Assembly (NCBI RefSeq): GCF_021130785.1
Contig: NC_060208.1
Coordinates: forward strand, 55,269,001 to 55,333,000
Source: Homalodisca vitripennis
Taxonomy: Eukaryota; Arthropoda; Insecta; Hemiptera; Cicadellidae
Length of the DNA: 64,000 nt
Direction of reading: 5' to 3'
This document shows, one piece after another, positions 57,095 through 64,000 of the stretch; the stretch's first letter is position 1; the number at the start of each line of letters is the position of its first letter. The translations under genes were made by a program, and so were the position numbers. The notes beneath the pieces are model-generated. The model was not told the origin of the DNA, ran no database searches, and saw only the letters and a program-made list of their open reading frames with translations.

Positions 57095-58135
57095 TTAACC
57101 CTTTGAGTGCCGCAGCGTCTACATAGTAGATGTTGTTAAATGTGCATAAATTGCCGGCATCTACCCAGTAGACGATTTGTATTTAATTAATATCACATAT
57201 AATTCATTTTTGTTTTGACAAATAACTTATTTCACGGCAATCTACAAGTTTCAAACAATCGATTGTGATTGATTTTTATTCTTCACCGCCCCCTTGTAGT
57301 TATTTGCCATCAGAAAAAAAACAGATGACGCAATAGTTGGTCAGCTGCTACTTGTTGCCATTAACTACACAGTTTCGTTTGTTGTGTGTTTACATTGTGC
57401 TAGTTTCGTGTGTTTATGCTGAAAACTGTTGTTATTACTATTCTGCAATTGTGTTCAGTACAACTTACAATGTATTAATAAACTTCTTTTTTCGTGTTTA
57501 GTGACGTATATTTTATTGTTGGATTGGTGATGAAGTAAAACGCAAGTTCCAATCAAACTATTGATTTTAGGTGAAGTAAGGTTATAGAAGTAAGGTTATA
57601 TTGTAGGCCTGTGTATATTTTTATATAATTAGTATTTTACAGTCGTCTTACTTCATTGAGTGAAATAGGATAGTTATAATATTGTTTCTAAACTTTTGAC
57701 AAACATGAACAAAAATTGCTTTTTTGTTGTATTTTGTATATATTGCAGTATCTGGTTAAATATTACTGTAACACACCATATTATGCATGATTTTTGTTCA
57801 GTTTTTCATGCTCTTTCATATGGTATAGCTAAAAAAAATTTAAAAAAATATTGTATAAATAAAATTTTAGTTCAAACTTGAAATTTATTTTTTTTCATTT
57901 TTTAGTTTTTTGTTATAACCTATATTCTTTTTCTGTAAATAAAAATAAAAATATAACATTATATGGAAAAAATACCTTGTTTTATAACACACAAACTAAA
58001 AAAAATTATTCAAATCGGTTGAATAGTTTTTTTAATATAGTTTTTTCCACACACACGCTTGCAAAACAGAAGGAAATGCTCCGGCAATTTATGCGTATGA
58101 CTTGGGAAAATATGCCGTGGCACTCAAAGGGTTAA
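57095..58135. mobile_element. piggyBac-type MITE P3 (CCCTTTGAGTGCC ends), 1033 bp
   Basis: Left TTAA-CCCTTTGAGTGCCGC and right GTGGCACTCAAAGGG-TTAA: a 13-bp perfect inverted repeat between exact TTAA duplications. Two subterminal hairpins TCTAC-ATA-GTAGA (57118-57130) and TCTAC-CCA-GTAGA (57160-57172) flank the shared TGCATAAATTGCC motif. ORFs at 57696-58131 are low complexity and not transposase. Confidence 0.92.
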
Positions 58136-58139
58136 AAAG

Positions 58140-58945
58140 TATTAATTAATTTTCTTTGTTTATTGATATTTCTGAAATAATCACTATTGTCATGGTTTCC
58201 TATCATTCCACGAGTCTCCATCATATGGTAACTATCCACCATACATTTTCTACAATTTTTCTGTTCCCAAAACAAGCTATCTTTCTCTTGATCTATTAAC
58301 CCATTTAGTGCTAAGGATTGCTGGTCTGTACTAGTATGAAAAGTACCAGAATCACTGACATCGAAGCTACTAATTTGTTATAGCACAAATTTGTCTCTTT
58401 CTTTATCAGCTAGTAGTGACCCACAGCTTTACACACGACTTCCTATTGTATAAACATGTATGTCATAGAAATGTAACTTTAAATGATTTAATAAACCATT
58501 CCTGAAAATAAGTGATCACTGGAAGACATTTAAATCTCCTGATCCAATTCATAATAATTGAACTTAAAGTTTAAAGATCAATCTTTTTGAGGTCCTGAGT
58601 GTAGAGAGTGAAAAAGTTTTTATGAGTACTAATAAAATACACAAATTTCTCTGCAACATTCATATTATTCAAATGAATACCTTCAACAATTACAGTAACA
58701 CGTGAAACATTTTAGGTCAGAGTGGAGGAATACTAATTCTGTCATAGTAATCTAAATAAAAGCACTTATGATGTAATATTATGGAACCTTATATAATGGT
58801 TTTGAATTAGATGTGTTTATGGTATTATTTTATTTTTCATTCATAAGAGGTTCAAAATTGCCACTGGCTCTTATTTTAGGTTTATCATGTGAAGAAGCAT
58901 TTCTGTTTACACATCATAGTAAGTTGTGTTTGGATTGCTCCCACA
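58140..58945. other. No gene recognised
   Basis: TTAACCCATTTAGTGCTAAGG at 58299 resembles a further piggyBac-type left end, but no matching right end was found. Confidence 0.4.
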
Positions 58946-58949
58946 ATCA

Positions 58950-59420
58950 AGAAAATATACGAACGGTCTGAAAAGTCTATTACAGTCTAAAAGCATGTAA
59001 TTCCAGTCACAGTAATCTACTTCTGGTCTAAAGTATTTTTGGTAGAGTAGTACTGTTAGCGTTGCCCAGATCAAGAAAATTCATACATGCTAGGTCTAAG
59101 GTCTTCTTCGGTCATAAAGCGTCCACTTCCAGCCATTGGAATCTATACTTCCGGTGCTGTAGTAATGTTTGTATTGTTGCTCGGATTAAGAAAATATATA
59201 ATACTTTGGTCTGGAAAATCTACATGGGTCAAAAAGTGACTTCCGGTCATTGTAATTTACTTCCAGTTCAAAATATTTTGGGGTGTAGTAAGTAGTGTAT
59301 GTGTTGTTGCCCCTATTAAGAAAACATACAAATACATAGGTCTGAAAAGTCTTCTTCTGTAAAAAAAAGCGTATACTTACATTTAAAATAATCTACTTCC
59401 AGTCTAAGGTATTCCCTCTT
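58950..59420. repeat. Satellite-like repeat, about 120-bp units, block 1
   Basis: Degenerate units share AATCTACTTCCGGTCTAAG-type text, GTAGTAGTGTTTGTGTTGTTGCC, GATTAAGAAAATATA and GGTCTGAAAAGTCTACTTC. About four units. The array resumes after an inserted LINE scrap. Confidence 0.8.
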
Positions 59421-59499
59421 TGACCATTGGAATCTTGTTTTTTCAACTCCAAACTTTTCTGGGATTTCTATTAAGTTGTTTATTCCATTGGCAGAATCA

Positions 59500-59990
59500 A
59501 CAATGTGACAATTTGTTGCGTTCCTCGTCCTGAGGGGTCTCTGGGAACGAAAGAGCTGATGCCCTGGCCAACTTGGGCTCAGCGTCCAACATGACGGGTC
59601 ATCAGCATTTCTGTGGTACTTGGAGGTGTAAATCCTTCAGGGCTGTCTCGAAGTGAGTTCATACTGAAGATTGAGATTGCATCTGGTTGTAAGGATGAGC
59701 AGAATGGTTCTACAATAATTGCCTTCCCCCAGGGTGGCATCTGCTCTTAATTATGGGATATGGTCACCTGAGGAAATATCTTCAGCATTCTCCGAGAGGA
59801 TCATCTGCTCTGTAGGATGTGTGTGAGCAGGAGATAATGTTGAACACATGCTCTTAGACTGACCTGTAATATCAAAGGAGTGCTACGCCATCTTTGGTAG
59901 TCTGGACAAAGGTGCTGAATTTCCCCAGGAAGACTTGATTGTTTGTTTTTGGCGGTTTGTAGAACTGCTGAAATTGTAAACTGACTGACC
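59500..59990 (+). mobile_element. LINE RNase H and C-terminal fragment
   Basis: GVSGNERADALANLGSASNM starting at 59534 is the last RNase H motif (Asp in the ADALA block), as found in I/R1/Jockey-type elements. Downstream frame-broken text (EEISSAFSERIICS, NVEHMLLD, ECYAIFGSLDKG and WRFVELLKL) fits the conserved region after RNase H. It sits between two blocks of the same satellite. Confidence 0.72.
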
Positions 59991-60049
59991 CTATAATATA
60001 CTTCTGTGGTGTGTAATAGGCCCTTGAGGCTTAAGTGCATGGCAATAGG

Positions 60050-60330
60050 CCGCCCTTAGAAGACAAAGGTATTTCCGGCGCTGTAGTAAAGTTTCCCTTG
60101 TTGCCCTGATCAGAAAACTTGCTCTTTAAAGTCTCCTTCAGTTTGAAAATGACTACTTCTGATCATTAGAATTTACTTCTAGTGCATTAGTAGCGTTTGC
60201 ACTGTTACTTTGATTAAGGACGTTTATAATACATTGGAGTATAAAGTCTATTTCTGTCTAAAAACAACTACTCCTGGCCATTATAATCTACTTCTGGTTT
60301 AAGGTATTTCCAGCACCAGTAGTCTGTTGA
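60050..60330. repeat. Satellite-like repeat, block 2
   Basis: Same unit text as block 1 (GGCGCTGTAGTAAAGTTTCCC, TTGCCCTGATCAGAAAAC, CATTATAATCTACTTCTGGT), two to three diverged units, separated from block 1 by the RNase H fragment. Confidence 0.75.
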
Positions 60331-60334
60331 GGAT

Positions 60335-61060
60335 ATAATACATATGTGTGTTACATTTAACTTTGCTAGGACAGTGAGAAGTTGTAAAATCAAATATATT
60401 TATTCCAGAGGAAAACCTATTTCAGCCCCTTTGGGTAGTTGAAATTCATGAACAATCTGTGAACTTTGCCTTTAATTTTGACATCATAAGCCATGTGTAT
60501 TTCAATTTCATAATTTTAGACCATGAGGAAGTTTAAAAAAATATATATAGTTTTTATTGGTTGCAACTCCAATTAAATAAATATGGGTGATTGATCTTCA
60601 TGAAAAATCTTATCTTTTTCTGTTGAGCATGTGTCAAAGTTGGACATCTGGAAGTTAAAAATAAAAATACAGTTTTTCTAGGGTAGCTGACCCTACATGT
60701 GTGTCAAATTAGATCTCTCTAGGACAGTGGGTAGTTAAAAACAAAAATATTTCTTCTAGGGTCGCAACAATATGTCAACCCCCATGGGGGTTGATCATGA
60801 AAATCCTTTTGTTTTTCTCTGTAAGTGATGAGGCACGTGTGTTTTAAATTTCATCTTTATAGGCAAATGGGAAGTTGTAAAAACAAAAGTTCAGTTCTTC
60901 TAGGGGTTTCAACCCTATTTGAACCCCCCTATTTTTTATGAAAATGCTTTAGGTTTTCCTTTTAAGCCATGAGGCATATGTGTGCCAAATTTAAACTTGG
61001 AAGTTGGAGCTTTAGTGGGCTTTGTAGAGATATTCTGGCCAATATAGTTAGAATCCAAAT
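60335..61060. repeat. Degenerate tandem repeat, about 140-160-bp units
   Basis: Four to five units repeat phrases such as ATGAGGCAYGTGTGTYAAAT, GGGAAGTTGTAAAAACAAAA, TTCTTCTAGGGTYGCAACCC and TGATCATGAAAATC. A short palindrome CCCCCATGGGGG lies at about 60780. Adjacent to, but different from, the repeat before it. Confidence 0.75.
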
Positions 61061-61064
61061 ATTT

Positions 61065-62505
61065 TTGTCTATGTTTTTCATTTTTTCCCAGTTTCTAGCT
61101 AGTACAGTTGGGGTTTTCCAATTTCATTTTGTGACGTTTATTTTGTTGAACATCCAGCCAATCACTGATTGTTTTATGGCACTAAAAGAGTAAATCTACT
61201 ATCTATTAATCTTCTATCTATCTTCTTCTCTAACATCTTTCTTCATCCTTCCCAATATATTTCATCCCTTTCAATCTTATCTTGTGTAAACATTCTCTTC
61301 AACCCATATTCCATCATTCCTTTTTTTGTATCTGTTACATCTTTTGTACTATTTCCCCATCTATTATTTTTAGCTGAATGTGTAAATAGTGGACTCTAAA
61401 GAGATGGCCTCCCATTTAGACTATGGAAACACATACAAGGGACCCCATTGAGATTATGTATTACACATAGGCTACTGAAATGTAGTGAAGTGAATGGAAA
61501 TTATCTGGAAGAAGATTATGAAACAGAGGGATGATTACATGAGTGGGTGTCATATAGACAAGCTAATACTGAAGTAGTCCTATTCTGCAGTACCAGAGTC
61601 CCTGTACATCAAGTAGATATGAGGAGTTTTGTTAGTGAATTTATGAAAATATGGGCTACTACACATATGGGCTTTTGTCTTTGGAAGATTTTTCTTGAAG
61701 TTTCATGTATGTTTTCAGTTTTTTTTTCTCTTACATTGCAAACAAGTATGATATCCAATCATCTGGTTTAACTTGCACAAATTGAGGAACAACTTTACTG
61801 ATTTTGGTTTGAACTGTTTTAAATGTATAACTTCAACCCCTCATCTGCAAATATGTGAGTACACAATTCTTGTTTTCAAATTAAAAAAAAAAAAAAAAAA
61901 ATACTTATATTAAAATATTAAAACAAAAAAAATGTTCAAATTCTTTTTAAAATATTCAAAAAAATCCATTTGCTTATTCTAATGATCCTAAATCAACTTG
62001 TGCAAACTAAGGCCAGTTTCAGATTAAAGAAAAAAATCAATTTAATCTAATAGCCTTGTGATATTTAAACTTAATGCTCACCTGTGTCCCAAATGTCATG
62101 TCTGTGCTCAATGGAAATTTCTGTTTCTAGTGCACTACGCTTTCTGTCAAGGGAGTGAGTTAGTTTATATCAGCTTAATACAAAATAAACTAATTTTACT
62201 ATTGTGAAACTGCAGGACAAATCTTTATCCAGATTTGCACGGCTAAACTGAAGCCAACATGAGATAATATGGATTTTTAATTTATCCACTCTTCAATATC
62301 TTTACACATCATTCAATCTATGATTACCTGTAACAGATTTGAAATTAACACGTAAGAACATTCATTCTTGATCTGGAGTATTAAACACTCTTAAAGATCA
62401 AGTTATTTACTTGTATATTGATAAATTTATTTACTTTTGAATGTTTATTAGTTATTTTCAATTAAACTTTATTACAGTTGGTAGTTACTTCATCATACCC
62501 TTTTC
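61065..62505. other. No gene recognised; A-run at 61884-61901
   Basis: Pyrimidine-rich stretch at 61195-61370 and a poly-A run near 61890. If the ORF at 62514 is a terminal exon, this is its preceding intron. Confidence 0.4.
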
Positions 62506-62513
62506 AGGACTAG

Positions 62514-62651
62514 TCATACTACAAGAAATTTATTAGTGACCTGGAGCAAGTCAAGGTCAAAGAACAGCTGTTCAACAATACAGATTGGGATCAGCTGATG
62601 GCCAGTGGTGACTCATCTATCAGCTGGAGCCACTTTCACTCCTTCTTTTGA
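62514..62651 (+). CDS. Possible terminal exon of an unidentified gene
   Basis: Encodes SYYKKFISDLEQVKVKEQLF, then NNTDWDQLMASGDSSISWSH, FHSFF and TGA: 45 residues, mixed charge with two Trp, unlike chance translation of AT-rich DNA. It would need the acceptor GGACTAG (ending 62513), because starting at the stronger TTTTCAG six bases earlier puts TAG in frame. The phase-0 start would fit SNX8 exon 9 as an alternative 3' end, but it does not resemble SNX8, so a separate gene or a pseudogene is as likely. Confidence 0.4.
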   Translation, partial: SYYKKFISDLEQVKVKEQLFNNTDWDQLMASGDSSISWSHFHSFF

Positions 62652-62654
62652 TTA

Positions 62655-64000
62655 TTTGCCAGCTTAGGCTATCTTACAATACAACCTGTCATGTTATTGT
62701 CTTAATATAATTTTTCCACCAAAAAGGTTTCTCATTAAGTGTAATATCTATGTTTAAAGCACCAACGAAACTAAATTTAAATTCATATTTCATTAAAGAT
62801 TGACTATTCGAAAATATCTTTATAAAATATTTCTAAATCAAATAATGATCTTTTTAAAGTTAACTTTAGGACTGCCAGTTTCAAATGTCTTTTAGTATGT
62901 AAAACATTTTTACCATTTTACTGTTTATTTTTGAACATTCAAGTAACATTTTGTAACTTACAAACTAGTTTTTTAATCTATTTTTTTTAGTGGTAGATTA
63001 GATTAAATTACAGATGTTTCATTGCACTTAATAAACACACATTCATACACACAATTCTAAATGGTTTTCAATAAAACATAGCATTAGTAGTGACTTATAT
63101 AAACCCCAAGTTCCCAGTAAAAATCACATAGTAACAGTTATCAATTGTGTTGTGATGGCAACAGAAATATACTACATTCTCACTACATTTGTGTTTGTTT
63201 ATTTATCATTTATTTCTTACACATACATACTATATGGGTTGCTTCCTTTCAGAAAAATGCTTTTGCCACAGACTGATTTTTATCAATCTTAAATAGACCC
63301 ATAAAGAAGATAGGTTATGAATTATAAAATAATTTTAATACTAGAAATGAATTTGTGTTTACTTTTAATTGTGATCACTAAAAATATTGAGACATTATTG
63401 TCATAGTAGTGGATGAGCTTTCCAATACCCTCTTCATAAAATGGAGTCACCCACTGGCCAGTGGAATAATTTATACTTCAAGTTGAGGCTTGAACGCTAA
63501 AAGTATCACAGTATTTTGAATATAAGGTGTTTATATACAATAGTGTAAAAGAATGGTGTTGAAACTAAGAAAGAAATTGTTCATACAGCTCATTTTTTAT
63601 GAAACTAACTTTTTTTGAACCACTTGATTGACTTATTGAACAAGATTCTTTTTCCATTTCATAGGTTATCCATCTCTGAATTTCCTGCACTATTTTTGCA
63701 CTGTACTTGGTTTATCCTTCAACGAATATCTGCTACAATATTCTCCTATTTGAAGGAATCAAATAAAACTACACATCTGTATAACAGGAGAATCAATTAA
63801 AACAACTACATTACGTGCTTCCAACTCAGCTCAGAATGACTGGATCAAGAATGGCAGAGTCTGTGGTTTGAGTAATGTACCTGCCAGACTGTACATCCTA
63901 TTGCTTACCTGTCATTGTCATGAAACAATCATACAAGATATTTACATATTCCCTCAGCCATTGAAGTCCAAGCTGAGATGTAGCTGCACAATAGTCAACC
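62655..64000. other. No gene recognised
   Basis: AT-rich to the window edge. The last 150 bp are GC-richer and could hold exon sequence cut by the boundary, but no frame is supported. Confidence 0.4.

Noticed and set aside
57696..58135. ORFs inside MITE P3 as a transposase
   Set aside because: Low-complexity Phe/Lys/Asn text without DDE motifs; too short for piggyBac.
59801..60040. 79-codon minus-strand ORF
   Set aside because: Antisense to the LINE post-RNase H region, which explains the sequence on the plus strand.
1..64000. CRISPR array, bacterial operons or integrated virus
   Set aside because: Repeats are satellites or MITEs without spacer structure; there are spliced exons and no prokaryotic gene density; no viral gene was recognised.

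Overview
This window is AT-rich eukaryotic (metazoan) nuclear DNA. Large introns, GT-AG splice sites, degenerate non-LTR retrotransposons, SINEs, many MITEs and AT microsatellites all point to an insect. The TE types fit a hemipteran or a similarly TE-rich insect, but the sequence alone does not settle the order. No bacterial operon, rRNA or CRISPR array is present.

The one gene I can name with confidence is sorting nexin 8 (SNX8, Mvp1-like) on the + strand. Ten coding exons lie between 28117 and 51115. All splice phases agree and the conceptual protein is 496 aa: an EH-like N-terminal region, a PX domain with the RRYNDF and LPPKR motifs, and a C-terminal BAR-like helical region. The SNX8 introns are hosts for mobile DNA: a CR1/Jockey-group LINE in intron 1, a LINE 3' end in intron 5, a minus-strand LINE in intron 7, and a short terminal-inverted-repeat element, a mariner scrap and an RT scrap in intron 9. 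Intron 6 holds a 78-bp decayed copy of part of exon 7.

Upstream (1-28 kb) there is no convincing host gene. This part holds several tandem repeats (2.64-3.36, 4.2-4.9 and 15.07-15.42 kb), LINE remnants (7.1-8.1, 9.5-11.9 and, on the minus strand, 21.5-22.5 kb), a tRNA-like sequence (8.3 kb), a tRNA-derived SINE with an 11-bp target duplication (20 kb), a 504-bp palindromic-ended element (15.6 kb), two copies of a MITE with GGGTAGGGTAAGATAAGC-type ends (17.2 and 23.2 kb), and broken piggyBac-like and Tc1/mariner-like transposases (25-26.1 kb).

Downstream of SNX8 (51-64 kb) lie three full-length TTAA-flanked piggyBac-type MITEs of different families within 7 kb, two satellite-like repeat fields, an RNase H LINE scrap, and two orphan exon-like ORFs: a membrane-anchor exon on the minus strand near 52.7 kb and a terminal-exon-like ORF on the plus strand at 62.5 kb. 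The most unusual signals are the piggyBac-type MITE set, whose members share termini but carry different subterminal hairpins, and the decayed exon copy inside SNX8.
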